NCBI GenBank assembly: GCA_009917455.1 | Contig: QZDS01000023.1 | Span: 19,166-83,165 of the forward strand | Source of the DNA: a bacterium 1xD8-48 | GTDB taxonomy: Bacteria; Bacillota; Clostridia; Lachnospirales; Lachnospiraceae | Length of the DNA: 64,000 bases | Direction: 5' to 3' | Shown here: positions 25,092 to 34,471 of the stretch, piece by piece | Position numbering within the stretch: the first letter of the stretch is position 1 | Layout: each line of letters begins with the position of its first letter | Made by a program: the position numbers and the translations under genes | The notes under the pieces: model-generated | What the model was told of the DNA's origin: nothing | The model's database searches: none | Seen by the model: the letters and a program-made list of their open reading frames with translations, nothing else

Positions 25092-26576
25092 TCAAAAATC
25101 CGTCCTGCTGTCGTTTGCCTTTTCAGGAACCGGAGTCCTCTCATCCCCCGCCTCATTCTCGTCCATCTCATAAAGCCGTATCACCTCCGCCGCCATATGC
25201 TCGGCCAGCAGAGTATACCCGTCAAAATTACAGTGCACGCCGTCCGGCATATAATTGTAGATAACCGCCGCGTCATGGGTATCCAGTATATTTGAATTAT
25301 ATAAATCGATAACCGGTATTTCATACTCCGCAGCAAGCTGCTTCATAATATTTACAAGCAGCGACTGGGGCAGCAGATAATCCCGCTCTTTCCGTAAAAT
25401 GTCATGAAGCACGTTGGGAAGGGGCGTGGCAAACACAATCGTCGCATCAGGGTAGTCCCGTTTTAAGGAGCGCATCAGTTCGTCCAAATCCCCGATGTAA
25501 GTCCGCTCTTTCCTTTCCTCCATCGTTCCCAGCTCGTTCTCGCTCAGGCAAAAGCCGTCGTTTGTGCCGCCCATCACGAGAATCAAATCCGTATCCTCCG
25601 GGATTTCCTGATATCTGTCCACAAAAGCCTGGTCCCAGTAACGCCCGATGGAAGAACCGCCGATACCGAGATTAACCACACTCTCGGCTCCCAACAGGTC
25701 TTTCAGTTTAGTCGGATAGGAATACTGCTGATAGTTTTCCATATCGCTTAAATTTGCCGCCTCAGTAATACTGTCCCCGAGACATGCAATGGAAATCTCT
25801 GAAAAGTCAACGTCATTTTCAGAAATCGCTTTCTTATCAATTCCGTTCTGTTTCCGGGTTTCAATATAGGAGCCCCTGATTTTCCGTTTCTCCAAAAGCG
25901 TGGAGCCGCCGTTTTCTGAAGTTCCGCCGCCGGGAAACGCATCTTTCTGAATCGCATTGCCGGAAATACTGTTACCCGACACGGTATTGCCGGATACGCT
26001 CATCAGCCTGTTGCCCGATACGTCAAAAATTCTGTTGCCGGACACGTCGTAAAGTCCGTTTCCAGACACGTCATACAGCCGATTGCCGGACACGTCGTAA
26101 AACCCGTTGCCGGATATGTCTCCCACCTTGTTTCCCGAAACGTCCCAAAGCTGATTTTCCGATATCTCATTTCCGGAGACATCAGTATTTTCCCCCTCCA
26201 TATCTTCCGCGTCAAAGCCCTCTCCCGGCTCTGTACTGCCCGGTTCCTCTGATTCGGCGCCCGGAAAACTCTCTGACTGTCCGGGTATTTTGCTGATATA
26301 TTCCCCCTCAAAATCCCCCATATTTTCCAGCATCTCATCGAAATACTCTCTGTTTTCCTCAATAAACGCCTCTAAAGCCTCGGGGTCATTGGATATCTGG
26401 CTGATGGTCATCTCAATGCTGGCCACGTCCGCGCGGGCCTGCTCGTATCTCTCATGCAGCTCCGCCTCCCATTTGCGGGTATTATACAATTTTATGCCTC
26501 TGTCAATCCCCACGGCGGCAATCATAATCGCCCCCATGGCAATGAGCATCATCAAAAACCGGTTTACTTTTCCCAT
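25092..26576 (-). CDS. Membrane-anchored SGNH/GDSL hydrolase with DVSGN repeats
   Basis: The 494-residue protein has an N-terminal transmembrane anchor (about 6-24) and a helical stretch (about 35-90). An acidic linker follows, then ten copies of a (D/S/T)(V/I)SGN motif at residues 132-207. The C-terminal SGNH esterase domain has GDSI with Ser259 (block I), a glycine block NLGIGGSS, the Asn block MGGTND, and the C-terminal Asp-His in DGVHCN. It should act outside the membrane as an O-acyl esterase or lipase-like enzyme on a cell-surface glycan. Seven repeats are spaced exactly eight residues apart. The start is supported by AAAGGATT. It precedes rlmB on the minus strand only by orientation; they may be separate units. 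Confidence 0.85.
   Translation of the reverse strand: MGKVNRFLMMLIAMGAIMIAAVGIDRGIKLYNTRKWEAELHERYEQARADVASIEMTISQISNDPEALEAFIEENREYFDEMLENMGDFEGEYISKIPGQSESFPGAESEEPGSTEPGEGFDAEDMEGENTDVSGNEISENQLWDVSGNKVGDISGNGFYDVSGNRLYDVSGNGLYDVSGNRIFDVSGNRLMSVSGNTVSGNSISGNAIQKDAFPGGGTSENGGSTLLEKRKIRGSYIETRKQNGIDKKAISENDVDFSEISIACLGDSITEAANLSDMENYQQYSYPTKLKDLLGAESVVNLGIGGSSIGRYWDQAFVDRYQEIPEDTDLILVMGGTNDGFCLSENELGTMEERKERTYIGDLDELMRSLKRDYPDATIVFATPLPNVLHDILRKERDYLLPQSLLVNIMKQLAAEYEIPVIDLYNSNILDTHDAAVIYNYMPDGVHCNFDGYTLLAEHMAAEVIRLYEMDENEAGDERTPVPEKANDSRTDF
25956..26183 (-). repeat. Tandem (D/S/T)(V/I)SGN-coding repeats within the SGNH gene
   Basis: Ten copies of a five-residue core occur between codons 132 and 207; the central ones repeat every 24 bases. 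Codons vary between copies, so the amino-acid pattern, not the DNA, is what is kept. The regular spacing suggests a beta-type stalk or linker between membrane and enzyme domain. Confidence 0.85.
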
Positions 26577-26623
26577 AGCAATCCTTTGCCGCCGCTCTCA
26601 CGCAGCATTGTGTTTCCCACCTT

Positions 26624-27373
26624 TTACCAAAGCCTCTGGCGCACAATCTCATAGGCAAGTACGCCTGCCGCCACAGACGCATTCAGAGAGTCAATTTCCC
26701 CTTTCATGGGGATTGCCGCCACCATATCGCATTTTTCCTTTACAAGCCTGCCCACGCCGGTTCCCTCGTTTCCGATAACCAGCCCGATTGGCCCTTTCAT
26801 GTTCAAATCGTACATCCGGGTTCCGTCCATATCCGCGCACACGAACCAGAGCCCCTCATCCTTTAACTGCTCGATGGTCTTTGTGAGATTGGCCACCCGT
26901 GCGACGGGCGTATAATTAAGCGCCCCCGCAGAGGTTCTTGCCACCACGGCGGTCAGCCCCACGGCTCTGTTTTTGGGAATAATCACACCGTGGGCGCCGG
27001 CAAGATTCGCCGTTCTGATAATTGCCCCCAGATTATGGGGGTCTTCAATATTATCAAGCAAAATAATAAAAGGCGGCTCGCCCTTTTCCCTGGCAAGGCG
27101 CAGAATATCCTCCACTGTTCCGTACTCATAGGCGGCCACGCTGGCGATTACCCCCTGATGCCTGCCTGTCTCCGACATCCGGTCAAGGCGTTCCTTTTCC
27201 ACGTACTTAATTTGTACATTCCTTTTTCCTGCCTCACGCTTAATCGTCATAACCGGGCCGTCCTTGCACCCGTCCAGAATATACACCCTGTCAACCGGCT
27301 TTCCCGCGCGCAAAGCTTCCGTCACCGGATTCCGGCCCTCCACAAGCAATTCGTTTATCTGTTTTTCTTCCAT
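26624..27373 (-). CDS. rlmB: 23S rRNA 2'-O-methyltransferase RlmB (TrmH/SpoU family)
   Basis: The 249-residue protein has the SpoU layout. An N-terminal substrate-binding domain (LLVEGRNPVTEAL) precedes a knotted SAM-binding domain with the motifs NIEDPHNLGAIIRTA, VIGNEGTGV and IPMKGEIDSLNASVAAGVLAY. It methylates the ribose of G2251 (E. coli numbering) of 23S rRNA. I chose the ATG at 27373, which gives the usual length and has purine-rich GGGGAAGGG directly upstream; a TTG at 27460 would add 29 residues of low quality. It follows mrnC by about 95 bases in the conserved cysS-mrnC-rlmB order. Confidence 0.93.
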   Translation of the reverse strand: MEEKQINELLVEGRNPVTEALRAGKPVDRVYILDGCKDGPVMTIKREAGKRNVQIKYVEKERLDRMSETGRHQGVIASVAAYEYGTVEDILRLAREKGEPPFIILLDNIEDPHNLGAIIRTANLAGAHGVIIPKNRAVGLTAVVARTSAGALNYTPVARVANLTKTIEQLKDEGLWFVCADMDGTRMYDLNMKGPIGLVIGNEGTGVGRLVKEKCDMVAAIPMKGEIDSLNASVAAGVLAYEIVRQRLW

Positions 27374-27467
27374 ACCCTTCCCCGTTTCCTCCTGCTGCAT
27401 GCCGTACCGGCTGTTTTGCCAGGTGAGGCACCGTCTCAACGCTTCGTCCTGCCAGGTCAAAGCCGCC

Positions 27468-27881
27468 TTATTCCTGGAGTCCCATTCGTATCAGTTCCAA
27501 CGCCCTCTCCATCTGGTTCGTCAGATAAAGATACCCTGTCAGCGCCTCCAGTCCGGTGGCCTTTTTGTATTCCTCCATGGTTGCATTCTTTGCCATGGTA
27601 TATGGCTTGGCGTTTCTCCCTCTTTTATACACGGCAAATTCCTCCGGCGAAAGCCTGTCCAGAATTTTCTCCGCCAAAACCGCCTGCGACGGCGCTTTCA
27701 CATACTGAATCGTCTGATTGTGCAGCTTGTTAACCGAAGTATTCCCCTTCTGGACCACCATCGTCCGAAATATCAAATCATAGACAGCGTCGCCTATATA
27801 CGCAAGCGTAAGAGGTGAATATGTCCTGATATCCACCTCTTTTAATGCAAAGCTCTTTTTTATCAATGTTAACAGATCCAC
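27468..27881 (-). CDS. mrnC: Mini-ribonuclease 3 (MrnC)
   Basis: The 137-residue protein is a lone RNase III catalytic domain without a double-stranded RNA-binding domain, which defines Mini-III. The typical segments are LTLAYIGDAVYDL, with the acidic catalytic residues, and TMEEYKKATGLEALTGYLYL, with the second acidic cluster. It matures 23S rRNA ends. The start codon is GTG at 27881, a few bases after the cysS stop (27885), so translation is probably coupled. Position between cysS and rlmB is the conserved Firmicutes arrangement. Confidence 0.93.
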   Translation of the reverse strand: MDLLTLIKKSFALKEVDIRTYSPLTLAYIGDAVYDLIFRTMVVQKGNTSVNKLHNQTIQYVKAPSQAVLAEKILDRLSPEEFAVYKRGRNAKPYTMAKNATMEEYKKATGLEALTGYLYLTNQMERALELIRMGLQE

Positions 27882-27884
27882 AGT

Positions 27885-29294
27885 CTACGCTCTCTTCCAT
27901 TTTACTCCCTCGCGGGTATCCTCCAGAACAATGCCCTTTTCAAGCAATTCGTTCCTGATTTCATCGGCGCGCTGGAAATTTCTGGCCTTCCTGGCCGCCT
28001 GCCGCTCCTCAATCAGCGCTTCAATATCCTTATCAAGGATTTCCTGCTTTTTCTCCACAATCAGACCGCATATATCGGAAAGTGTCACAATTTTGTCTTT
28101 AAGGCACTGTAAAAACTCCTTACTGCGCGCCTCCTTTGTATTGGAGTTTGCAAACTTCACCAGCTCAAAGATAGCGGAGATGGCGTCCGCCGTGTTAAAG
28201 TCGTCGTCCATGGCCTCGTCAAACTGAGCCACAAATCCTTCCGCCTCGCCTGAAAGTATCCTTTCCTCCCCGCTCATGGACTCTAACGCGCTGTTTTCCA
28301 TCAGGTAATTCAGATTGCTGACGCTGGTTACGATTCTGTCGTAGCCGTTTCCCGCCGCCTCCATCAGCTCCGCGCTGAAGTTCAGCGGGCTTCTGTAATG
28401 AGCGGAAAGCATGAAAAAGCGGAGCACCTGAAGGTCATACTTCTGACCGATATCCCTTACCGTAAAGAAATTTCCTTCGGACTTTGACATTTTCTTATTA
28501 TCTATATTTAAAAATCCGTTATGCATCCAGTATTTTGCAAAAGGCTTGCCGTTGGCCGCCTCAGACTGGGCAATCTCGTTTTCATGATGGGGGAAAATCA
28601 GATCCTCCCCGCCTGCATGGATGTCGATTTCCTCTCCAAGATACCGCCTGCTCATCACAGAGCACTCAATGTGCCAGCCCGGCCTGCCGTCGCACCAGGG
28701 GGACTCCCAGTAAGGCTCTCCTTCCTTTTTCGGCTTCCAGAGCACAAAATCAAGAGGGTCTTCCTTCTGGTCCTCCCCGCTCACCAAAAGAGAACGGTTC
28801 CCCCCCTGTAAATCGTCCAGATTTTTATGGGAAAGCTTTCCGTAATCCTTAAAGCTTCTGGTTCTGAAATAAACCGTGCCGTCAGACGCCACATAGGCAT
28901 AGCCCTTTTCAATCAGGGTTCCAATCATGTCCAGCATACCGCAGATTTCCTCGGTTGCCTTCGGATGTGTGGTAGCCGGCTTCACATTCATGGCCTGCAT
29001 GTCCTTTTTGCATTCCGCAATGTAACGCTCGGAAATGACGGAGGCATCCACGCCCTCCGCAATGGCCTGTTTGATAATCTTATCGTCCACATCGGTAAAA
29101 TTGGACACAAAATTCACCTCGTAGCCTTTATGCTCCATGTACCTTCTTACCGTGTCAAAAACAATCATCGGACGGGCGTTTCCGATATGAATAAGATTAT
29201 ATACGGTAGGTCCGCATACGTACATTTTGACCTTCCCCTCCTCAAGGGGGACAAAGTCTTCTTTTCTCTTTGAAAGCGTGTTGTAAATTTTCAT
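27885..29294 (-). CDS. cysS: Cysteinyl-tRNA synthetase
   Basis: The 469-residue class I synthetase charges tRNA-Cys. It has the zinc/cysteine-binding CGPTVY, the HIGN signature (HIGNARP), ECSVMSR and [15 protein letters not shown], and the KMSKS loop (KKMSKSEGN). The length is normal. The start follows AGGAGTTTAACT. It lies between cysE and mrnC on the minus strand, about 80 bases after cysE. The cysE-cysS-mrnC-rlmB order is a common Firmicutes operon. No T-box leader was found upstream of either cys gene. Confidence 0.96.
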   Translation of the reverse strand: MKIYNTLSKRKEDFVPLEEGKVKMYVCGPTVYNLIHIGNARPMIVFDTVRRYMEHKGYEVNFVSNFTDVDDKIIKQAIAEGVDASVISERYIAECKKDMQAMNVKPATTHPKATEEICGMLDMIGTLIEKGYAYVASDGTVYFRTRSFKDYGKLSHKNLDDLQGGNRSLLVSGEDQKEDPLDFVLWKPKKEGEPYWESPWCDGRPGWHIECSVMSRRYLGEEIDIHAGGEDLIFPHHENEIAQSEAANGKPFAKYWMHNGFLNIDNKKMSKSEGNFFTVRDIGQKYDLQVLRFFMLSAHYRSPLNFSAELMEAAGNGYDRIVTSVSNLNYLMENSALESMSGEERILSGEAEGFVAQFDEAMDDDFNTADAISAIFELVKFANSNTKEARSKEFLQCLKDKIVTLSDICGLIVEKKQEILDKDIEALIEERQAARKARNFQRADEIRNELLEKGIVLEDTREGVKWKRA

Positions 29295-29375
29295 AGTTAA
29301 ACTCCTGTTCTGTTTCTGCGCCGCTTTGCCTTAAGTATCGGATTCGGCAAAAGCGGCACAATGCGCAAACTCTCT

Positions 29376-30068
29376 TTATCTTCTTTTTTCACAGTTGATA
29401 TCGCACTGATGACGCATTTCACGCAACTTGCGTTCCAAATCAATAATGGAATTGGTAAATTCTGTGTTTGCATGGTGAAGCGCAATCAGGTCTTCCTTAA
29501 TCGGGTCAGGCATATTCACCTGGTCCAAATCCTCCTGGGGAAGCGTTTGGTTGTTCCGTTTCACCACCCTGCCGGGTACACCCACCACAGTAGAGTTCGG
29601 AGGCACTTCCTCAAGCACCACGCTTCCGGCTCCTATTTTGGAATTATCCCCGATTGTAAAAGACCCCAGCACCTTGGCCCCCGCACTGATCATCACATTA
29701 TTTCCGATAGTGGGATGCCTCTTTCCCTGTTCCTTTCCTGTTCCCCCCAAAGTCACCCCCTGATACAGTGTCACATTATCTCCGATAATCGTGGTTTCAC
29801 CGATAATCACACCGTTGCCGTGGTCGATAAAAAAGCCTTTTCCTATCTGCGCGCCAGGGTGAATTTCAATTCCTGTTTTGCGGACTCCTCTCTGGGATAT
29901 CCATCTTGCCAGAAAATAATGCTTTTTCAGGTACAGCTTATGAGCCAGACGATAGTGCAGCATGACCTTAAAACTGGGATAGAGAAAAACCTCCATGGAA
30001 GAGTGAATCGCCGGATCCCTTTGCCTTATAATTGCAATTTCTTCCTTTATTTTATTTATAAATCCCAC
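29376..30068 (-). CDS. cysE: Serine O-acetyltransferase
   Basis: The 230-residue protein acetylates serine for cysteine synthesis. It has an N-terminal helical domain and a left-handed beta-helix of hexapeptide repeats (GIEIHPGAQIGKGFFIDHG, GVIIGETTIIGDNVTLY, IGNNVMISAGAKVLG), including the catalytic-site DHG. A C-terminal tail beyond the beta-helix carries Cys residues. I prefer the GTG at 30068, which has AAGGGA six bases upstream and gives the usual MGFINKIKEEI start; a TTG at 30083 is also in frame. It leads the cysS operon from a promoter at 30141-30169. Confidence 0.93.
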   Translation of the reverse strand: MGFINKIKEEIAIIRQRDPAIHSSMEVFLYPSFKVMLHYRLAHKLYLKKHYFLARWISQRGVRKTGIEIHPGAQIGKGFFIDHGNGVIIGETTIIGDNVTLYQGVTLGGTGKEQGKRHPTIGNNVMISAGAKVLGSFTIGDNSKIGAGSVVLEEVPPNSTVVGVPGRVVKRNNQTLPQEDLDQVNMPDPIKEDLIALHHANTEFTNSIIDLERKLREMRHQCDINCEKRR

Positions 30069-30140
30069 TGAATTTCCCTTCAATCTGCCAGGTAACTGCA
30101 GACATGCACTCTGTCAGTTCCTTAACTTAATTACACTATC

Positions 30141-30169
30141 AGCATATTCAATCAGGTTTGTTTTGTCAA
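30141..30169 (-). promoter_or_regulatory. Promoter of cysE operon
   Basis: TTGACA (30164-30169) and TATGCT (30141-30146) are 17 bases apart on the minus strand. The leader of about 65 bases before cysE shows no T-box or other known riboswitch core. The 295-base gap before cysE otherwise holds only the terminator at 30281-30316. Confidence 0.6.
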
Positions 30170-30280
30170 CCGAAAAAATGTTTTCACCACGGAAATCATT
30201 TTCATGGATTCCGCATAGAATTGCTTCCGCTTATCTTATAATTTTTCAAACGCATTGAAGCGGTCGTCTGACCGAATTCC

Positions 30281-30316
30281 GAAAAACAGCCCTCCGAAAT
30301 CGGAAGGCTGTTTTTC
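30281..30316. terminator. Bidirectional intrinsic terminator after the NlpC/P60 gene
   Basis: Sixteen-base arms (30281-30296 and 30301-30316) pair with one G-U or A-C position around a four-base loop, with T5/A5 in the outer stem. It lies about 50 bases after the stop at 30364. Confidence 0.85.
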
Positions 30317-30363
30317 AGAATCAACGACCTGCACACAAAGCGCGTAATCTGCTGTCAATCACT

Positions 30364-31440
30364 CTAATCGTATAATACTCTCGTCATCTTATAAGGCGTC
30401 CTGTAATTATAGGAAGAAATCTTAATCCCCGTTTTGGGACTGCTGGCATGGATTACCTGACCGCCGCCAATATAAAGCGCCACATGGTTTACGGTTCCGC
30501 CCTTTGCATAAAATACCAAATCCCCTGGCTGGAGGTCGGAAGCACTGATTTTGCTTCCCGTGTTTGCCTGCTCTCTGGAAGTCCGCGGCAGTGAAACGCC
30601 GAAATTTGCAAACACACTCTTTACAAAACCGGAGCAGTCAGCTCCCTTTGTAAGGCTTGTCCCGCCCCAAACGTAAGGATTCCCCAAAAACTGCTTTGCA
30701 TACTGACACAAATCTACCCTGATATCGGAAACGCCCTCGCCGTAAATCAGCTCGGTTAAGGTAATCGCCGTATTCAAATCAGATTTCACTTCTACATAAT
30801 CAGCCGATACATACACTTCCTCATCGTCAAGATAAACCTTTATCCAGCCGTCGTCCTGAATTTCCACAATATCAAGAATTTCTCCCGCCGCAACCTGCGT
30901 CACCACTTCCGCGTCGGTATTCGGCATTTCCCGGATATTCAGGCTGTCCGCTGTGGAAACGGCGATTGCCGATGCCAGCTCCTCGCCCTTTTGCTTCGCC
31001 TCAAAGCCGGTGAGAAGATACTCCTCCTTCACATAGCCTTCCACTTTGCCGGAGGAGATAAGCGCCCAGCCATTCTCGCTGCTGATAATCTCACAGGCCG
31101 CGTTTTTGGGGAGCTTACCCACCAGTTTTGCAGACTCGTCGGGCTCTTTTCTGATATTTAAATTGTTTTCGTCCACATTGCAGATGCCAAGGTGGGTGTA
31201 GCCCCACATGGCTCCCTCCGCCTGTCTGGCAATCTCCACATATTCAATTTTTGTGAGCGGGGAAATAAATAAGTCTCCTACTCCTGCAGTAAGCAGTTCT
31301 TCCGTATCGTTTGCTGCACTTTCTTTATTGGTATCGTTCAGCTCTGCAGCCTGTATGTACATCGGTTCCCCCAAAAGCATTACGGCCGCTGTCATTATAG
31401 CCGCCGACCTGTAAAAGCCGCCTGTCATCTGTCTCTTCAA
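30364..31440 (-). CDS. Secreted NlpC/P60 cell-wall endopeptidase with SH3 domains
   Basis: The 358-residue protein has a signal peptide (about 1-32, ending near IQAA). Two bacterial SH3 domains follow, about 85-145 (NIRKEPDESAKLVGKL) and 155-220 (NIREMPNTDAEVVTQV). The C-terminal NlpC/P60 domain contains the catalytic Cys in GADCSGFV and His in VNHVALYIGG. It should cleave stem peptides in peptidoglycan outside the cell. The start is TTG at 31440 with GGAGG seven bases upstream; an ATG 12 bases later is possible. It is a single-gene unit between the ribF operon end and cysE. Confidence 0.92.
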   Translation of the reverse strand: MKRQMTGGFYRSAAIMTAAVMLLGEPMYIQAAELNDTNKESAANDTEELLTAGVGDLFISPLTKIEYVEIARQAEGAMWGYTHLGICNVDENNLNIRKEPDESAKLVGKLPKNAACEIISSENGWALISSGKVEGYVKEEYLLTGFEAKQKGEELASAIAVSTADSLNIREMPNTDAEVVTQVAAGEILDIVEIQDDGWIKVYLDDEEVYVSADYVEVKSDLNTAITLTELIYGEGVSDIRVDLCQYAKQFLGNPYVWGGTSLTKGADCSGFVKSVFANFGVSLPRTSREQANTGSKISASDLQPGDLVFYAKGGTVNHVALYIGGGQVIHASSPKTGIKISSYNYRTPYKMTRVLYD

Positions 31441-31583
31441 AACATAACCTCCAAAGTTGTTACAAAATTGTTACAAATATTAACAGAGATATTATAGCAA
31501 GTAACTTTGAGGTTGTCAAATGTTCTGTTTTGTTTTTTTTACTGTTTTTTTACTGGTAGTTATCTGGAAATTACTATAAAATA

Positions 31584-32501
31584 CTAGATTTTATGAAACA
31601 TTCTCCCTTCCGCAATATCCCTCTCCATCTGCGCTTTCAGCTCCTCCACGCCGTCAAATCTCCGCTCCGGTCTTTTAAACTGCAGAAGCTCCGTCACAAT
31701 TTCCTTTCCGTAGACATTCCTGTTAAAATCATAGAGGTAGGTTTCCACATCCACGGCGTCGGTATCGTTTACTGTGGGCTTTTGTCCAATATTGGTAATT
31801 CCGGCATAGGTTTCCCCATCCAAAAGCACTCTGGAATAGTATACGCCTTTGGGCGGCAGCAGCTTTTCCTTCTCCGGGTAAAGGTTTAAAGTGGGCATTC
31901 CAAGCTTTCTTCCAAGCCTGCTCCCCTCCTCCACGCGTCCTTCAAAGCTGTAATAGCGCCCCAGAAGCCTTTCCGCCATAGGCATATCTCCCTTTTCCAC
32001 CTCTTCCCTCACAAAGGTAGAGCTGATTTCCCGGTCCCCATAATAAAGCTTATCGATAATCTGAACCTGATAACCATAATTATCCGCCAGCTTTATCAAA
32101 AGCTCCTTATTTCCCTGTCCCTTATAACCAAAGGTCACGTCCGCTCCCGCCGCCAGATAAGCTGTATTCATCTGCTCCGCCAGATATTTTTTTACAAATT
32201 CTTCTGGAGGCGTTGCCGCTGTCTGCTCATTTAAGGGAAATTCAATCAATATATCGATTCCAAGCTTCTCAAACAGCTTCCGCTTTTCCTGACGGGTCGT
32301 GATTTCCGCAGTACTGCCGCCTCCGAAGAAAACCGAAGCGGAAGGGTAAAATGTAAAAACCACCGCCTTTTGCCCATTTTCCTTCTGTTTCAGAATATGG
32401 GAAAGGAGTGCCGTGTGCCCTTTATGGATTCCGTCAAATTTTCCAATTGCAATCGCACTGCCTTCCAGCCAGAATTCCGTTGTATCCGCAATAATTTCCA
32501 T
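31584..32501 (-). CDS. ribF: Bifunctional riboflavin kinase / FAD synthetase
   Basis: The 305-residue protein converts riboflavin to FMN and FAD. The N-terminal FAD synthetase domain (nucleotidyltransferase fold) has AIGKFDGIHKGH and later ISSTFVRE. The C-terminal riboflavin kinase domain begins near GRYYSFEGRV, with GMPTLNLYP, GVYYS and VETYLYDF. Length and domain order are standard. It is the last gene of the rimP operon, nine bases after truB. Upstream GAGAGATAAG provides a modest ribosome site. Confidence 0.95.
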   Translation of the reverse strand: MEIIADTTEFWLEGSAIAIGKFDGIHKGHTALLSHILKQKENGQKAVVFTFYPSASVFFGGGSTAEITTRQEKRKLFEKLGIDILIEFPLNEQTAATPPEEFVKKYLAEQMNTAYLAAGADVTFGYKGQGNKELLIKLADNYGYQVQIIDKLYYGDREISSTFVREEVEKGDMPMAERLLGRYYSFEGRVEEGSRLGRKLGMPTLNLYPEKEKLLPPKGVYYSRVLLDGETYAGITNIGQKPTVNDTDAVDVETYLYDFNRNVYGKEIVTELLQFKRPERRFDGVEELKAQMERDIAEGRMFHKI

Positions 32502-32509
32502 CTTATCTC

Positions 32510-33421
32510 TCAGCCCTCATCCTCGGGAAGAAACATCTTCACCGGCACATACATTTCCCTTTCCGCCTCATAACGATAAATACCGTAAAAAATTCCCTGA
32601 TGGTTATACATCCGCACCTCTCCCGCCGCCTTGTCCGTACCAAACGCCGTCGCGGCCTCCTCTCGCAGCGGATTCCCGTTTCTAAGAGCCTTAAATCCGG
32701 CTTCCCGGACAGAAACCGCCGGCAGCGCTCCGAACATTTTCTCCACCGGAATCACAGCCTCCCCAAAAGTTCCCGCCTTTGCCATCGCCTCCAGCTTCTC
32801 CAGAGTAAGGGCATTCTCTATCCCAAATTCTCCCGCCCTTGTACGCACAAGCTTTGTCATCACGGCACCGCAGCCGAGGCGCTGTCCGATATCATGGCAG
32901 AGGGTTCTGATATAGGTTCCCCTGGAACACGCCACCTTTATGGTATAGCAGGGATGCTCTTTTTTAAGAAATTCCAGGGAATAAACGGTTACAGGACGAG
33001 GCGTCCTCTCCACTTCCTTTCCCGCCCTTGCAAGGTCGCAGAGCTTCTTTCCCCCCACCTTCAGGGCGGAATACATAGGAGGAAGCTGTAAATATTCCCC
33101 TGTAAAAAATGCCGCCGCCTTTTCCACCTCTTCTGTGCTCACGTCCGCATCCTTTTTCTCAAGCACAGTCCCTGAAATATCCTGGGTGTCCGTGGTAATC
33201 CCCAGGCAAAAGTCCGCGACATACTCCTTATCTTTGTCCGTCAGCATGTCGCAGAGCCTTGTCCCGTTTCCCAGACATACAGGAAGAACCCCAACCGCAT
33301 CCGGGTCCAGGGTTCCTGTATGTCCGATTCTTTTCTGTTTGCAGATTCCGCGCAGCTTCGCCACCACATCGTGGGAGGTGTAGCCCGCTTCTTTATAAAC
33401 GTTAATCATTCCATGGTACAT
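32510..33421 (-). CDS. truB: tRNA pseudouridine-55 synthase
   Basis: The 303-residue protein makes pseudouridine 55 in tRNA T-loops. It has GHTGTLDPDAVGVLPVCLG with the catalytic Asp, followed by YVADFCLGITTDTQD and an RGTYIRTLCHDIG segment, the usual TruB signatures. The start at 33421 (MYHGMINVYKEAG) has AAAAGGA upstream; an ATG at 33466 adds 15 unlikely residues. It lies between nrnA and ribF in the conserved order. Confidence 0.95.
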   Translation of the reverse strand: MYHGMINVYKEAGYTSHDVVAKLRGICKQKRIGHTGTLDPDAVGVLPVCLGNGTRLCDMLTDKDKEYVADFCLGITTDTQDISGTVLEKKDADVSTEEVEKAAAFFTGEYLQLPPMYSALKVGGKKLCDLARAGKEVERTPRPVTVYSLEFLKKEHPCYTIKVACSRGTYIRTLCHDIGQRLGCGAVMTKLVRTRAGEFGIENALTLEKLEAMAKAGTFGEAVIPVEKMFGALPAVSVREAGFKALRNGNPLREEAATAFGTDKAAGEVRMYNHQGIFYGIYRYEAEREMYVPVKMFLPEDEG

Positions 33422-33486
33422 GATTTTTAATCCTTTTCCCATACGCCTTTTCGCGCATTCTGTCATTTCCGGGCAGCCGCCGGTCC

Positions 33487-34446
33487 TTACTCCTTCTCCC
33501 GGAGCTGTTCCGCAATTCTTCCGGAAAGATTGTTGACAATGTCATGGAAGGTACCCGGCATAGTTACGCCTGCCGCCCTCACATGGCCGCCGCCGCCAAA
33601 AAATTCCGCAACCTTCGCCACATCTACCTTTCCGTTAGAGCGCAGGCTTACCTTATACTCCAAAACATTGGTCTGGTACATAAAAATCGCGCACTCCACT
33701 CCCCGGGTATTCCGAAGCTGGTTGACAATTCCCTCCAAATCGGCCGGTACGGCGCGGTAAAAATCCATGGTTTTTTTGTCAACCATGCTGACCACGCATC
33801 TGCCGTCCATAAAGAGGATGCTCTCAAGGAGCGCCCGGCCCAGTATTTGATTCTGGACATAAGTCTTTTCGTAAAAGGTCTCGTCAATAAGCCTTGAAAA
33901 ATCAAACCCGTAGGAAATCAGCTCCGCCGCCGCCTTCAGGGTGTCCGGTGACGTGTTGGAGTACTGGAAAACGCCGGTATCATGCATCATGCCGATATAG
34001 AGCGCTTTGGCAATCTCCACGTCTATCAGAGCTTTGTCCTCAATTACATTATAAATAAGTTCGCTTGTGGAGCTTGCCTTTGGCATTATGCAATTCACAT
34101 CTCCGCTGCCTTTGTTGCTGATGTGGTGGTCGATATTCACGGTCTTTTTCGCTTCATCAAAATATTTCTCCGCTCCGCCCAGACGCTCCTTCGAGGTGTC
34201 CAGAGCAATAAACAAATCAAAAGCCTCCACATCCGTGGAAAAATCCGCATGTATTTCGTCAAGCCCCGCTATAGAGGAAAAAATCTCCGCCGGCTTTTCA
34301 AGAAATACCTGCACCCTACTTTCAGGGCACGCCTTTTTCAGATACAGGTATAGTCCCATGGCTGACCCCACACAGTCGCCGTCGGGTCTTACATGACCGC
34401 TGATGCCAATGGTCTCCGCTCCCTTTGCTTCTTCACAAATATTCAT
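33487..34446 (-). CDS. nrnA: DHH-family oligoribonuclease/pAp phosphatase NrnA
   Basis: The 319-residue protein belongs to the DHH/DHHA1 phosphoesterases. Motifs are GHVRPDGDCVGSAMG, FIALDTS, the DHH triad in NIDHHISN, and a C-terminal DHHA1 GGGGHVRAAG. NrnA degrades nanoRNA and dephosphorylates pAp. It follows rbfA in the rimP operon, with AGGAGAGGGTT before the start. The length is typical. Confidence 0.93.
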   Translation of the reverse strand: MNICEEAKGAETIGISGHVRPDGDCVGSAMGLYLYLKKACPESRVQVFLEKPAEIFSSIAGLDEIHADFSTDVEAFDLFIALDTSKERLGGAEKYFDEAKKTVNIDHHISNKGSGDVNCIMPKASSTSELIYNVIEDKALIDVEIAKALYIGMMHDTGVFQYSNTSPDTLKAAAELISYGFDFSRLIDETFYEKTYVQNQILGRALLESILFMDGRCVVSMVDKKTMDFYRAVPADLEGIVNQLRNTRGVECAIFMYQTNVLEYKVSLRSNGKVDVAKVAEFFGGGGHVRAAGVTMPGTFHDIVNNLSGRIAEQLREKE

Positions 34447-34471
34447 AACCCTCTCCTGTCATAAACTGCTT

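Noticed and set aside
25956..26183. Possible CRISPR array
   Set aside because: The 24-base periodicity comes from the DVSGN protein repeat; units are not identical and there are no spacers.
30069..30163. T-box or other riboswitch before cysE
   Set aside because: No specifier loop, T-box sequence or antiterminator pairing was found in the short leader.
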